Assembly: GCF_003443675.1 (NCBI RefSeq)
Contig: NZ_CP031963.1
Location: 5,616,501-5,680,500, forward strand
DNA length: 64,000 nt
Reading direction: 5' to 3'
Source: Aquimarina sp. BL5
GTDB lineage: Bacteria > Bacteroidota > Bacteroidia > Flavobacteriales > Flavobacteriaceae
Position 1 is the stretch's first letter. The number at the start of each line of letters is the position of its first letter. The notes beneath the pieces were generated by a model, which saw only the letters and a list, made by a program, of their open reading frames with translations, was not told where the DNA came from and did not search any database. Position numbers and translations under genes: made by a program. Positions 9,090 through 19,868 of this stretch are shown here, piece after piece.

Positions 9090-10859
9090 TTATCTACGAT
9101 CACTACGTTTTCTTCGGTCTCTTCTTCCGCTACCACCACGATCACCACCACTATCATTATCACGACGGCCTTTTCCTCTAGGTGTAAAGCCTTCGCTTCT
9201 GCGTTTTCCTTTAAAACCACCTCCATTACTATCTCTACGACGTCTACCACCACCTCTGCTGCGGCCAGAATCTTTAGAGATTTCTATGTTTACTTTTCTT
9301 CCTTCTAGCTTGAAATCTTCAAAAATTGCCAGAATATTGTCCTGATGTTCTGAGTCTGTATTAAAGAAAGAAAAACTTTCTTTTACATCCACGCGACTCA
9401 CAGCATCTCTTCCTAAATCTAATGTTTCTTTAAGGAAGTCTTTTAAAGTCATCCAATCAAATCCATCTTTTTCACCCACGTTGATAAAATAACGTGTACT
9501 TCCGTGACCTCCTCTAGAATCCCCTCTACTTTCTCCAGCAGCATTAAGATCTTTAGCTTTTTTATAATAATTATGAAAACGAGAGAACTCTACAGAAAAA
9601 AACTTTTTAATAAGCTCTTCTTTAGTAAAATCTTCTAATACTTCATTTATAGAAGGCAGGTAATTATCAATTTCGTGATTTATTTCCGCTTTTGCAATAT
9701 CATTAGCTAAATGAAATAATTGAACTTGACATATTTCTTCTCCACTTGGGATTTCTTTTTCTTCGAACTTCTGTTTAATAATTCGCTCTACCGTCTTTAT
9801 TTTTCTAAGTTCACTCTTAGAAACAATAACCATAGAAACACCATTTTTTCCTGCACGTCCTGTTCTTCCGCTTCTATGTGTATAGGTTTCAATCTCATCA
9901 GGTAATTGATAATTAATTACGTGAGTAATATCATCAACATCGATACCACGTGCAGCTACATCTGTAGCTACTAACATTTGGATCTGACGATTTCTAAAAC
10001 TTTTCATAACCAGATCTCTCTGATTTTGACTAAGATCACCGTGTAAAGCGGCAGCATTATATCCATCTTCGATAAGACTTTCTGCAACTTTTTGGGTGTC
10101 TCTTTTGGTACGGCAAAATATTACAGAAAAAATATCAGGATTAGCATCTGCTAATCTTTTTAAAGCGGCATAACGATCTCGTGAATTAACTACATAATAT
10201 TCATGAGATACGTTCTTGGAACCGGTATTTTTATGACCTACAGTGATTTCTACTGGATTATGCATAAAACGCTTAGCAATAGTAGAAACTTCTCTTGGCA
10301 TAGTTGCAGAGAATAACCACGTGCTTTTGTCCTCTGGAGTGTGGGATAAGATAGCAGTAATATCCTCATAGAATCCCATATTAAGCATTTCATCAGCTTC
10401 ATCTAGAACACAATAACCTATATTAGAGATGTCTACCATCTTACGGTTAATCATATCCTGCATTCGTCCTGGTGTAGCAACTATAATCTGTGCACCACGC
10501 TTAATTTCTTTTGCCTGATCATGAATACTGGCACCTCCATAGATCGCTACAGTTCGTAATCCTTTACTAAACTTGGAGTAATTTTTTAGTTCATTGGTAA
10601 TTTGTAAACAAAGTTCACGCGTAGGAGATAATATCAATCCTTGCGTAATTCTACTTTCGTTATCTACTTTTTCAATTAGTGGAAAACCAAATGCTGCGGT
10701 CTTTCCAGTTCCGGTTTGTGCAAGTGCAACAATATCCGTTTCGTTATCAAGCAAAATAGGGATCGCCTTTTCCTGTACTTCACTAGGGGTTTCGAACCCC
10801 ATTTCATTCACAGCCTTAATAATGGCTTCGCTGAGGCCTAATGCTTCAAATTTGTTCAT
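9090..10859 (-). CDS. DEAD-box ATP-dependent RNA helicase with DbpA-type RNA-binding domain and RGG tail
   Basis: 589 residues from the ATG at 10859 (MNKFEALGL, start of the Q motif); an upstream in-frame ATG at 10880 would add seven residues that do not fit the family. Motifs seen: Walker A AQTGTGKT (47-54), PTREL, TPGRM, VLDEADEML, SAT, and motif VI HRSGRTGRAG. A DbpA-like RNA-binding domain follows (YFINVGEKDGFDWMTLKDFL), then a basic Gly/Arg-rich tail of about 60 residues (GRSRGGGRRRRDSNGGG). The architecture matches DeaD/CsdA-type helicases that act in ribosome assembly and cold adaptation. Low-complexity tails of this kind bind RNA and may promote condensates; that is inference. Confidence 0.95.
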   Translation of the reverse strand: MNKFEALGLSEAIIKAVNEMGFETPSEVQEKAIPILLDNETDIVALAQTGTGKTAAFGFPLIEKVDNESRITQGLILSPTRELCLQITNELKNYSKFSKGLRTVAIYGGASIHDQAKEIKRGAQIIVATPGRMQDMINRKMVDISNIGYCVLDEADEMLNMGFYEDITAILSHTPEDKSTWLFSATMPREVSTIAKRFMHNPVEITVGHKNTGSKNVSHEYYVVNSRDRYAALKRLADANPDIFSVIFCRTKRDTQKVAESLIEDGYNAAALHGDLSQNQRDLVMKSFRNRQIQMLVATDVAARGIDVDDITHVINYQLPDEIETYTHRSGRTGRAGKNGVSMVIVSKSELRKIKTVERIIKQKFEEKEIPSGEEICQVQLFHLANDIAKAEINHEIDNYLPSINEVLEDFTKEELIKKFFSVEFSRFHNYYKKAKDLNAAGESRGDSRGGHGSTRYFINVGEKDGFDWMTLKDFLKETLDLGRDAVSRVDVKESFSFFNTDSEHQDNILAIFEDFKLEGRKVNIEISKDSGRSRGGGRRRRDSNGGGFKGKRRSEGFTPRGKGRRDNDSGGDRGGSGRRDRRKRSDRR

Positions 10860-10976
10860 ATAATTCAAAATAAGCCGCAAAGGTACGGTTTATTATCTGT
10901 CTATAATAATAACGAAGTAGTTATTCTGATGTTACAAAATAATTAATAATAATAGTCAGTAAAATGAAAATAAAAA

Positions 10977-12026
10977 TTACCTAATAATCTCAATTTCAAA
11001 AAGTTTGTCCCAATTCTTGCCTGTCACAAATAATTGTTTTGTCTCTTTTTTATACGCAATACCGTTTAAAACATCTAGGTCAGAATGTTGGGTTACTTTT
11101 TCTCTTAGACCAGACAGATCGATAACTGCTTCTAGCGCTCCATTTTTAGGATTAATAACTGCAATCCCATCTTTTTGCCAGGTGTTTGCATAGATTTTCC
11201 CTTCTATCCACTCTAATTCGTTAAATTTTGACTTTACTTTCTTATGGGTAGCAACTTCTATATAAGACTTTTCGGCTAAAGTCTCAGGATCTAATATCCA
11301 GATTTTTTCAGTCCCATCACTCTTGTAAATTTGTTTGCCATCATTACATAATCCCCAACCTTCTTTACTTTTGTTATAAGCAAAATTTCCAGTTTTTTCT
11401 AACGTATTTAGGTTATAAATAAACCCTTCTTTAGATTGCCAAGTTAATTGAATTATTTTGTCTTTAACGATCGTAATCCCTTCGGCAAAATATTTTCTAT
11501 TAATATCTTTTTTCGCGATTACTTCTCCTGTTTTATAATTTACTTTTCTTAACGATGATAAACCATTTTTACCAGTGCTTTCATAAAGGGTATCACCTAC
11601 AAACTCGAGTCCTTGTGTGAAGGCATTTTGATCGTGAGGGTATTCTGCTATAATCTTATACTTATATAATTTAGGAGGTATGTTATTAAGTAAGGTGATT
11701 TTTTTATAAATATCTTCTTCTTCACCATCAAAATACACAATGGCTTTAAGAAGGTGTTTACCCAGTCTTTCGTTATCAAGTTTCTCTTCATAAGTAAATC
11801 CACTACTAGAATTTGATCTAATATCACCTAGAAAGAATACGACAGAATCGATTTCAATTTTTTTGTTGTTAGCAATACTGGCTTTTATAGTTTCACCTAG
11901 TTTAAATTTGCTCTGATTGTTATCGGTTTTTATCGAAAAATGTTTTTTTTTCGTATCGGCATTACTACCACAAGAAAAAATGAGAGCGCATAATGTTATG
12001 ATGACGAAGAGGTTACGTTTGTTCAT
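10977..12026 (-). CDS. Glutaminyl-peptide cyclotransferase-like lipoprotein
   Basis: 349 residues from the ATG at 12026 (MNKRNLFVIITLCALIFSCG), a lipoprotein signal with Cys near residue 19; an upstream ATG at 12038 adds four residues only. Residues about 95-345 are a beta-propeller of the glutamine cyclotransferase family: YKIIAEYPHDQNAFTQGLEF, DTLYESTGKNGLSSLRKV, EGWGLCNDGKQIYKSDG, LEWIEGKIYANTWQKDGIAV. This family turns N-terminal Gln into pyroglutamate, which fits a cell where many exported proteins begin with Gln after signal peptide cleavage. The first 90 residues are an extra beta-sandwich-like domain. Catalytic activity is inferred from the family. Confidence 0.9.
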   Translation of the reverse strand: MNKRNLFVIITLCALIFSCGSNADTKKKHFSIKTDNNQSKFKLGETIKASIANNKKIEIDSVVFFLGDIRSNSSSGFTYEEKLDNERLGKHLLKAIVYFDGEEEDIYKKITLLNNIPPKLYKYKIIAEYPHDQNAFTQGLEFVGDTLYESTGKNGLSSLRKVNYKTGEVIAKKDINRKYFAEGITIVKDKIIQLTWQSKEGFIYNLNTLEKTGNFAYNKSKEGWGLCNDGKQIYKSDGTEKIWILDPETLAEKSYIEVATHKKVKSKFNELEWIEGKIYANTWQKDGIAVINPKNGALEAVIDLSGLREKVTQHSDLDVLNGIAYKKETKQLFVTGKNWDKLFEIEIIR

Positions 12027-12080
12027 GATGTTGGTCAAATTTAGAGCAAGATATTTATTTTAATTGGGTTTAAAAAATCA

Positions 12081-12110
12081 TTGTTTTATATACTAAAGAT
12101 TGTATCTTTG
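12081..12110 (+). promoter_or_regulatory. Bacteroidota-type promoter of the SRP RNA
   Basis: A TTG at 12081-12083, a 19-base spacer, and TATCTTTG at 12103-12110 match the sigma-A promoter pattern of this phylum. The predicted start falls at about 12115, where the SRP RNA helix begins. Confidence 0.8.
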
Positions 12111-12114
12111 CACC

Positions 12115-12212
12115 GGCAAGTCCTACACAACTAGCTCCTGTTGAATCCTCCAGGGCGGGAACGCAGCAAAGGTAAACGGTTGTAGCAGTGTGATGTAGGT
12201 AGCTTGCCTTTT
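12115..12212 (+). ncRNA. ffs: Signal recognition particle RNA (4.5S type)
   Basis: The small bacterial SRP RNA binds Ffh and guides nascent membrane proteins. The 5' end ggcaag (12115-12120) pairs with cttgcc (12203-12208), and tcctaca pairs with the tgtagg stretch near 12193-12199. The apical SRP loop sequence is seen as agggcgggaacgcagcaaagg around 12152-12172, matching the conserved GGGCGGGAAnGCAGCAA form found in Flavobacteria. A run of seven T follows the closing helix and should end transcription. The promoter fits the start exactly. Confidence 0.92.
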
Positions 12213-12322
12213 TTTGTACCCAATACTTTCCTTAAGAAGACTTTCTTTTATCAGATTCTTAATCTTAAATTTTATACATTCAAAAGCGTAATTCGTAAAT
12301 GGTAATTCATAATTGGGAATTG

Positions 12323-12330
12323 TATATTTG
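12323..12330 (+). promoter_or_regulatory. Putative -7 element directly before the SDR start codon
   Basis: TATATTTG lies only 5 bp before the ATG at 12336, which would make the transcript leaderless or nearly so. No -33 TTG at the right spacing is visible. Confidence 0.35.
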
Positions 12331-12335
12331 CAAAT

Positions 12336-13157
12336 ATGAACACAGATCAAAATTCTAAAATTGTCTTAATAACTGGAGGCTCCTCTGGTATAGGTAAATC
12401 TATAGGAGTATTTCTTGCTAATAAAGGGTATATCGTATACGGAACAAGCAGAAACCCTTCACGTTTTTCGGATTTCAATTCTTTTACTTTGTTGCAATTA
12501 GATGTCGCTGATAAAAATAGTATAGCGTCTACTGTGAAGACTATTGAACAAAAACACGGAAGACTAGATGTTTTGATTAATAACGCTGGAGCAGGAATCA
12601 CTGGACCACTAGAAGAAATTCCTGAAGAAGAAATTATTAAAAACTTTACTACTAATTATTTTGGACCTATTAATGTGACCAAAGCTGTTTTGCCATTAAT
12701 GAGGAAACAAGGAAGTGGTTTGATTATTAATATTACTTCGATAGCGGGATATATGGGGCTACCTTATAGAGCAGTTTATAGTGCTTCTAAAGCAGCTTTA
12801 GAAATGACTACGGAAGCTTGGAGAATGGAGTTGAAGTCATTTAATATTAATATGACCAATGTAGCTCCTGGAGATTTTGCTACCAATATTGCAGCTGGAC
12901 GATATCACGCTCCTGTTATAGAAGGTTCTCCTTATGAGAAATCCTATGGTAAATCTTTACAATTGATGGATGAACACGTAGATGAAGGCATGGATCCTGA
13001 TAAAATGGCTAAAGCTGTTTATGGAGTTATACTTAATACTAAGCCTAAAGTACATTATAAAGTAGGTGCGTTTATGCAAAAATTTTCTATTGTTTTAAAA
13101 AGAATTTTACCAGATAAAGTATATGAGAAATTACTAATGAATCATTATAAGTTGTAA
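12336..13157 (+). CDS. Short-chain dehydrogenase/reductase (SDR)
   Basis: 273 residues of a classical SDR with a Rossmann fold. Visible motifs: the NAD(P)-binding GGSSGIG (14-20), an Asp after beta-3 (LQLDVAD), NNAGAG, catalytic Ser in INITSIAGYMG, and the YSASK active-site pair, followed by APGDFAT. The Arg-containing region TSRNPSRF after beta-2 suggests NADP(H) preference. The C-terminal extension (YKVGAFMQKFSIVLKRILPD) is basic and amphipathic, as in SDRs that act on lipids or sterols, but the substrate is not determined. It follows the SRP RNA gene by 120 bp, on the same strand. Confidence 0.9.
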   Translation: MNTDQNSKIVLITGGSSGIGKSIGVFLANKGYIVYGTSRNPSRFSDFNSFTLLQLDVADKNSIASTVKTIEQKHGRLDVLINNAGAGITGPLEEIPEEEIIKNFTTNYFGPINVTKAVLPLMRKQGSGLIINITSIAGYMGLPYRAVYSASKAALEMTTEAWRMELKSFNINMTNVAPGDFATNIAAGRYHAPVIEGSPYEKSYGKSLQLMDEHVDEGMDPDKMAKAVYGVILNTKPKVHYKVGAFMQKFSIVLKRILPDKVYEKLLMNHYKL

Positions 13158-13233
13158 TTTTGACCACATTGTTTAAAAAACGTATTATAAATAATAATCA
13201 TAATAAATAAATCATAAATCTAAACACAACAAT

Positions 13234-13887
13234 ATGAAGTTTTTTATTGATACTGCTAACCTTGATCAGATTAAAGAAGCACAGGATCTTGGTGTACTTG
13301 ATGGAGTTACTACAAATCCATCATTAATGGCTAAAGAAGGTATCACAGGCAAAGAAAATATTATAGAGCACTATAAAAAAATATGCGATATAGTAACCGG
13401 AGATGTAAGTGCCGAAGTAATTTCTACTGATTTTGAAGGAATCATTAAAGAAGGAGAAGAGCTGGCTAAACTTCATGATCAGATTATAGTAAAAGTTCCA
13501 ATGATCAAGGAAGGTGTAAAAGCAATAAAATATTTTAGTGATAAAGGAATAAAAACCAATTGCACGTTGGTGTTTTCTGTCGGACAAGCATTATTAGCTG
13601 CAAAAGCTGGTGCAACTTATGTTTCTCCCTTTATTGGTAGATTAGATGATATTTCTACAGATGGATTAAATTTGATTGCAGAGATTCGATTGGTGTATGA
13701 CAACTATGGTTTTGATACACAAATCTTAGCAGCTTCTGTAAGACATACAATGCATGTTATCGATTGTGCGAAAATAGGAGCAGATGTTATGACAGGACCT
13801 CTTTCTTCTATAGAAGGATTGCTAAAGCATCCATTAACAGATATCGGTTTAGCAAAATTCTTAGCAGATTATAAAAAAGGAAACTAA
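13234..13887 (+). CDS. fsa: Fructose-6-phosphate aldolase / small transaldolase
   Basis: 217 residues, the compact TIM-barrel form shared by fructose-6-phosphate aldolase and short transaldolases. Motifs: [27 protein letters not shown], the Schiff-base Lys (about K87) in [35 protein letters not shown] and AASVRH. The family moves a dihydroxyacetone unit between sugar phosphates, linking the pentose phosphate pathway to glycolysis. In Bacteroidota the same short form is usually annotated as transaldolase, and sequence alone does not tell the two activities apart. The hairpin at 13910 ends the transcript. Confidence 0.9.
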   Translation: MKFFIDTANLDQIKEAQDLGVLDGVTTNPSLMAKEGITGKENIIEHYKKICDIVTGDVSAEVISTDFEGIIKEGEELAKLHDQIIVKVPMIKEGVKAIKYFSDKGIKTNCTLVFSVGQALLAAKAGATYVSPFIGRLDDISTDGLNLIAEIRLVYDNYGFDTQILAASVRHTMHVIDCAKIGADVMTGPLSSIEGLLKHPLTDIGLAKFLADYKKGN

Positions 13888-13909
13888 ATACCGTAAAACA
13901 TAAAAATTA

Positions 13910-13941
13910 AAAAACTGTTCTTTAATCTAGAACAGTTTTTT
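13910..13941. terminator. Bidirectional rho-independent terminator
   Basis: aaaaactgttct pairs with agaacagttttt around a loop of about seven bases, with A/T runs on both sides. It lies between convergent genes; the stop codon of the minus-strand gene falls in the loop. Confidence 0.85.
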
Positions 13942-15391
13942 GTTTTTCTAAACTAGCTAGTCTGCTATAACTCATTAGTTGTTTTTCGAAAAAAGAAGAA
14001 AATAGATCCGCATTAGGATTTATTATTTTCCCATCACGGTCAACTAGAATTACTTTATTTGTATAGTGGATTACTAATTCGTCAGAAGAACATTTAGGGA
14101 ATTTAAATTCGTACTCACGATCTAAATTGTATTGATGTCTTTTTATAGTTTTTAACCAGTTATCTGTTTGTTCGTCGTCAGTATTGATTCCGATAAAATC
14201 AATATCAGGATATACTTTACTTAAATAATCAGTTTTCTTATGAGCTTGGATATAATGATCTTTTCTTTCTATTGACCAAAAGTACAAGGCTGTAACTGGC
14301 TTTTCGAAAAGAGCTGATAACTTAGTCATTTCTCCATTTGAAGAGATAAGATCCTGATCAGGAATAATATTATTAGGTTTGAGCCTGGCAGTAGCTTTCG
14401 CCATTTTTATGAGTTCAGTCTGAAACTTCTTGTCACTACTAATGGATAAATAATGATCTAATACCTTTTGCGAAGTATAATCATTTTTGTTATCCAAAAT
14501 AAAATTTGTCGTGATACCTCTTAAGAGGTTATTTTTAATATACGAATGATGTATCATACTATCCACAAGATCTAATTTGTACACAGTATATGCTACCTTG
14601 CTTTTGGAGAAAGATTTTTGATTCATATACTTTGTATACGATGAATTTGTGAAATAATGATTTAGAAATCTGTTGTAAGAATATAATCTCATTAAATCAT
14701 CATCATTAAAATCCCCTTTGTCTCTATAGTCAAAAAAATCTTTTGGATATTCTGCAGTAGCATTAATATTCTTAATTCTAGAATATTGCTGTTTATACAA
14801 AAACATTTCATATCTGGAAAAGAAATCGTATTCAAAACTGGATCTGCATATCTTTTTAGAAAGATCGCTTAGTTCGTATTTGTTAGTAAGAGATTTGAAT
14901 CTTTTTTCTCTCAACTCGAACAAAGAATCCTGTTCTTTTTTAAACTGTCTTGGAGTTTGTCTAATTCTTCTTTTTTGCAAGTTTTCCCTTTCTAGTTCAT
15001 TTTGCAAAAACATATCAATCAAAAAATTGTTTTTTCTAGCACCTCGACCCGTAAAAACCAATGATTCATCAAATTCTAAAGTATTTAATCTTACTAAAAT
15101 ACTATCTCCTTTTTCTAAAAGTACTAACTGATATTCTGGGTTATGTCTAAAAGAATACAAACCTTCTTTTATATCTTCAATTTTATGTGAAAATCGATTG
15201 TTTTTATCCAAATAAATGGTGTCGGGATGTTTTTTATCTTTAAAAAGAACTATGTAGTCCGCATTTGGATTTACAATTTCTCCACCAAAATAGATATGAT
15301 CATTTGTAACTTCTGTAGTAGAGTCACAATTAGACAAACAGAAACTGACAATAATTATGCCGATAAGATATTTTATCCTGACGAAATACAT
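13922..15391 (-). CDS. Lipoprotein with a TlpA-like thioredoxin fold lacking the CxxC
   Basis: 489 residues. The signal VSFCLSNC gives a lipid-attached Cys at about residue 22. The N-terminal part (FGGEIVNPNADYIVLFKDKKH, FSHKIEDIKEGLYSFRH) resembles the DUF4369-like beta domain often placed before TlpA modules; the middle is helical and basic. The C-terminal 150 residues have the thioredoxin layout (VTALYFWSIERKDHYIQAHK ... DIDFIGINTDDEQ ... KVILVDRDGKIINPNAD), but where redox proteins have WCxxC this one has FWSIERKD, so it should not do thiol exchange. Related Cys-free TlpA-like lipoproteins are common in the phylum. Role unknown. Confidence 0.85.
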   Translation of the reverse strand: MYFVRIKYLIGIIIVSFCLSNCDSTTEVTNDHIYFGGEIVNPNADYIVLFKDKKHPDTIYLDKNNRFSHKIEDIKEGLYSFRHNPEYQLVLLEKGDSILVRLNTLEFDESLVFTGRGARKNNFLIDMFLQNELERENLQKRRIRQTPRQFKKEQDSLFELREKRFKSLTNKYELSDLSKKICRSSFEYDFFSRYEMFLYKQQYSRIKNINATAEYPKDFFDYRDKGDFNDDDLMRLYSYNRFLNHYFTNSSYTKYMNQKSFSKSKVAYTVYKLDLVDSMIHHSYIKNNLLRGITTNFILDNKNDYTSQKVLDHYLSISSDKKFQTELIKMAKATARLKPNNIIPDQDLISSNGEMTKLSALFEKPVTALYFWSIERKDHYIQAHKKTDYLSKVYPDIDFIGINTDDEQTDNWLKTIKRHQYNLDREYEFKFPKCSSDELVIHYTNKVILVDRDGKIINPNADLFSSFFEKQLMSYSRLASLEKQKTVLD

Positions 15392-15512
15392 TTTGGGCGC
15401 TATTATTTATACTGACAAACATTCAAAAATAAATGGAAACGTGGCTATCGCTTGTTAAGAATTCGTTAATTGTGTTATTATTAGTTAATGTATAAGGAAT
15501 ATAAAAAAATAA

Positions 15513-17261
<1,749 letters not shown>

Positions 17262-17290
17262 ACGTAATAGAAAAATTATAGTTAATTCTT

Positions 17291-17319
17291 AAAATCCTGC
17301 AAGTTGCAGGATTTTTTTT
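17291..17319. terminator. Strong rho-independent terminator
   Basis: aaaatcctgca (17291-17301) pairs perfectly with tgcaggatttt (17305-17315) across a 3-base loop, and a run of T follows. It separates the convergent ABC-F and TetR genes. Confidence 0.9.
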
Positions 17320-17325
17320 GCTTCG

Positions 17326-17928
17326 TTATTTCGCAACCAACCCTTCAAACTTAATGTACATATATTCGGTAATTGCAGATTCTAATGTTTGTTGATTATT
17401 ATTAAAGAAAGTATGGTCCGTAATGAGTTGCATAATGAAATACTCATCTAATTTGATTAATAGTTCCGGAGAAACAGCTTTAAACATATTGTTTTCAATC
17501 CCATAAATGTAAAAATCCTTTAGATCTTTTAATAAACCTTTTAAAAATTTTTCAACAATATTCCAGGCATCAGGATAATGGATTTGTAACTGTTTTAGAT
17601 AAAAAGGCGAAATATCTTTTACGCCTTCTGCAAGAATTTTAGCTAATGTTTCATATTGGTAATTTAGCCCAGATAGTTCTCCAGAGATCTCATTTTTATA
17701 AGCTTTAAGATGATCAACTCTAATCTGAGTGATATATTCAAAAATTTCTTCTTTAGTTACAAAATATTGATAAATAGTGGATTTGCTTTTGTTCATTAAA
17801 CTTGCTAGATCATCCATAGTAAGATCTCCAAGTTCGGTTGTTCTTAGTTCATAAAGAAGTGCTTGTGTCCATTGTTCAACCTTTTTGTTTTTATCTTTTC
17901 TTTCTCTGCTAATTGATTTTCTTCCCAT
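17326..17928 (-). CDS. TetR-family transcriptional regulator
   Basis: 200 residues. The N-terminal helix-turn-helix (about 20-65) reads QALLYELRTTELGDLTMDDL, MNKSKSTIYQYFVTKEEIFE, the typical TetR DNA-binding pattern with the YQYF recognition helix. The C-terminal 130 residues are an all-helical ligand and dimer domain without recognisable specificity. It is divergent from the desaturase gene, and a perfect inverted repeat lies between them, so it most likely represses itself and the 18015-21424 operon and is released by a lipid-like ligand. The ligand is unknown. Confidence 0.93.
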   Translation of the reverse strand: MGRKSISRERKDKNKKVEQWTQALLYELRTTELGDLTMDDLASLMNKSKSTIYQYFVTKEEIFEYITQIRVDHLKAYKNEISGELSGLNYQYETLAKILAEGVKDISPFYLKQLQIHYPDAWNIVEKFLKGLLKDLKDFYIYGIENNMFKAVSPELLIKLDEYFIMQLITDHTFFNNNQQTLESAITEYMYIKFEGLVAK

Positions 17929-17947
17929 ACTTGGTAATTTACTAAAA

Positions 17948-17975
17948 TCGAACTATATTTGAATTAATAGTTCGA
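17948..17975. promoter_or_regulatory. Probable TetR operator (9-bp inverted repeat)
   Basis: tcgaactat (17948-17956) and atagttcga (17967-17975) are perfect inverted arms around a 10-base spacer. The repeat overlaps the -7 element of the plus-strand operon and lies downstream of the predicted TetR start, so a bound dimer could block both directions. Confidence 0.65.
17954..17961 (+). promoter_or_regulatory. -7 element for the desaturase/GMC operon
   Basis: TATATTTG fits the phylum consensus and sits inside the inverted repeat. Predicted transcript start is near 17968, about 47 bases before the GTG start. Confidence 0.55.
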
Positions 17976-17994
17976 AAAAATAAATATGTTTTTT

Positions 17995-18002
17995 CAAACA
18001 TA
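17995..18002 (-). promoter_or_regulatory. -7 element for the TetR gene
   Basis: The minus strand reads TATGTTTG here (CAAACATA on plus), giving a predicted start near 17988 and a 60-base leader that includes the inverted repeat. Confidence 0.5.
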
Positions 18003-18014
18003 ACCAATTGAGTC

Positions 18015-19868
18015 GTGAAAAATAAAGCAGCTTGGCAAAAATATTCAGGAAAATTAGCTTGGCCTACAGTACTATTATTTGGTTTTTTATGTATTGGGTA
18101 TATATTACTATGGGATTTTTACACTAACGGACTTTCAGAAGTGTGGACTTCCTTAATAGGAGCAGCATTGGCTTATGGTATGTTTACGATTGCTCATGAA
18201 GCCAGTCATGGTAACATTTCTGGAGGAGTACGGTCATTTGTGAAATTAGAACAAGTTTTAGGATGGTTATCAAGTTTTTTTCTGTTGTTTCCATTTTCAG
18301 CATTTGTAGTTATTCATCTTAGTCATCACGCTCATACGAATGATCCAGTTAATGATCCTGATCATTATGTAAATGGTAGTAATCCTTTTACTATTTTTTT
18401 TAGGTGTTTAACGCTAATTAGTCACTATTTTGGATTAACCTTAGGGAAGCATAGTAAAAAGAATACTGCAATGAATTCAGTTAGAAATCAATCTGTTGTA
18501 TTTGTGTTTGTATTGGTTGCTGTTCTAGGTATTTTGATTTTGTCAGGAAATGGTAAGGCTTTATTCTATGTTTTTATATTGTCTGCACTTATTGCGGCAC
18601 CAATTCTGGCTTTTTCTTTTGATTGGTTACCACATTACCCTCATAATAACTTAAGTAAATATCATAACACTCGCGTAATCACTATTTCTGGACTTGAATT
18701 CTTATCATTATACCAGAGTTATCATCTCATACATCATTTGTATCCCAGAGTTCCATTTTATAAATACCGTAGTTGTTTTTTGGATATAGAATCAGAGCTT
18801 CTCGAAAAGCAATCAATTATAGAAGGTTTCAGAAGTCAAGATTTAAAGTTACTTGATAAACAAAACACCTATGTTGATATTCGATCCGGAAAAACTTGGA
18901 GTTATATTCTAGAAGTAGAAAATGTTTTTCAGGAAACATCTAATGTGGTTAAGATTGTTTTTAAGAATTTGGAATACAATCGTTTTTTATATAAATCGGG
19001 ACAATATGTAGTTGTTGCTGATTATGTAGATAATAGTTTGGTAAGCAGATGCTATTCCATTTGCGAAGATCCTGTAACAGGAAAACTTGGGATTGCAGTA
19101 AAAAGTGTTCAAGGTGGTAAGTTGTCTAGTCATCTCGTGACAAAAGTTAAAGAAAAAGATACATTAAGAGTTTCTGGTCCCTTTGGAAAATTTCTTTTAC
19201 CTCGTGATATTGATAAACCATTTCTTTTTATCGCAGGTGGAAGTGGTATTACTCCAATAATATCCATGATTAAGTTTGTTCTTAGAGCTTCTGAAGAAAA
19301 GGTCAAATTGTTATATGGATGTAGAAGTAATGCAGATGTTATTTTTTCTAGAGAACTTACAGATCTTTCTAATATGTATTCTAAACGATTTACATATTTA
19401 CTAAGTTTTGAAATTTTAGATGCTGATCGACAATATCGATATGTAATAGATACTGAGATAGATACCTATTGTTATGTCTGTGGACCTACACCAATGATGC
19501 AAGTTTCTAAAGACATCTTAAGTAAGATTGGTGTTCCCGATAATTTGATTAGAGCGGAGGAGTTTTCTCAAGAATCAAAAAAACTTTCCGGTATTCTATA
19601 TCAAGTCGATGCAAGCATAAATAACAAAGAACTTGCTTTTAACGCAGATTGTTCAGAAACTATATTAGAAGCTGCTTTGAGAACAGATAATAAAATGCCG
19701 CACGCTTGTATGATGGGAGATTGCGGAACTTGTAAAGCAAAACTTATCGATGGAGATGTTACCTGGAATTCTAAAGAGGATATAGTGCTTCTGGACCATG
19801 AAATAGATCAGGGGTATGTTTTAACTTGTATGTGCTCACCAAAAACCGATATAACTATAGAGGTATGA
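18015..19868 (+). CDS. Fatty-acid-desaturase-like / ferredoxin reductase / 2Fe-2S fusion enzyme
   Basis: 617 residues starting with GTG. Residues 1-280 are a membrane di-iron desaturase or hydroxylase with three His boxes: HEASH (61-65), HLSHH (101-105) and YHLIHH (236-241). Residues about 290-510 are a flavin reductase of the ferredoxin-NADP type (RCYSICEDP for FAD, IAGGSGITPIISM for NAD(P)H). The C-terminus is a plant-type 2Fe-2S ferredoxin with ligands C565, C570, C573 and C605. Electron supply and oxidase are thus in one chain. Substrate could be an acyl chain, carotenoid or other lipid. Its stop overlaps the next start by ATGA, so the two proteins are made together. Confidence 0.9.
   Translation: MKNKAAWQKYSGKLAWPTVLLFGFLCIGYILLWDFYTNGLSEVWTSLIGAALAYGMFTIAHEASHGNISGGVRSFVKLEQVLGWLSSFFLLFPFSAFVVIHLSHHAHTNDPVNDPDHYVNGSNPFTIFFRCLTLISHYFGLTLGKHSKKNTAMNSVRNQSVVFVFVLVAVLGILILSGNGKALFYVFILSALIAAPILAFSFDWLPHYPHNNLSKYHNTRVITISGLEFLSLYQSYHLIHHLYPRVPFYKYRSCFLDIESELLEKQSIIEGFRSQDLKLLDKQNTYVDIRSGKTWSYILEVENVFQETSNVVKIVFKNLEYNRFLYKSGQYVVVADYVDNSLVSRCYSICEDPVTGKLGIAVKSVQGGKLSSHLVTKVKEKDTLRVSGPFGKFLLPRDIDKPFLFIAGGSGITPIISMIKFVLRASEEKVKLLYGCRSNADVIFSRELTDLSNMYSKRFTYLLSFEILDADRQYRYVIDTEIDTYCYVCGPTPMMQVSKDILSKIGVPDNLIRAEEFSQESKKLSGILYQVDASINNKELAFNADCSETILEAALRTDNKMPHACMMGDCGTCKAKLIDGDVTWNSKEDIVLLDHEIDQGYVLTCMCSPKTDITIEV

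Noticed and set aside
12123..12350. A 75-codon minus-strand frame
   Set aside because: It runs antisense through the SRP RNA and short AT repeats (attcgtaa type); no protein feature.
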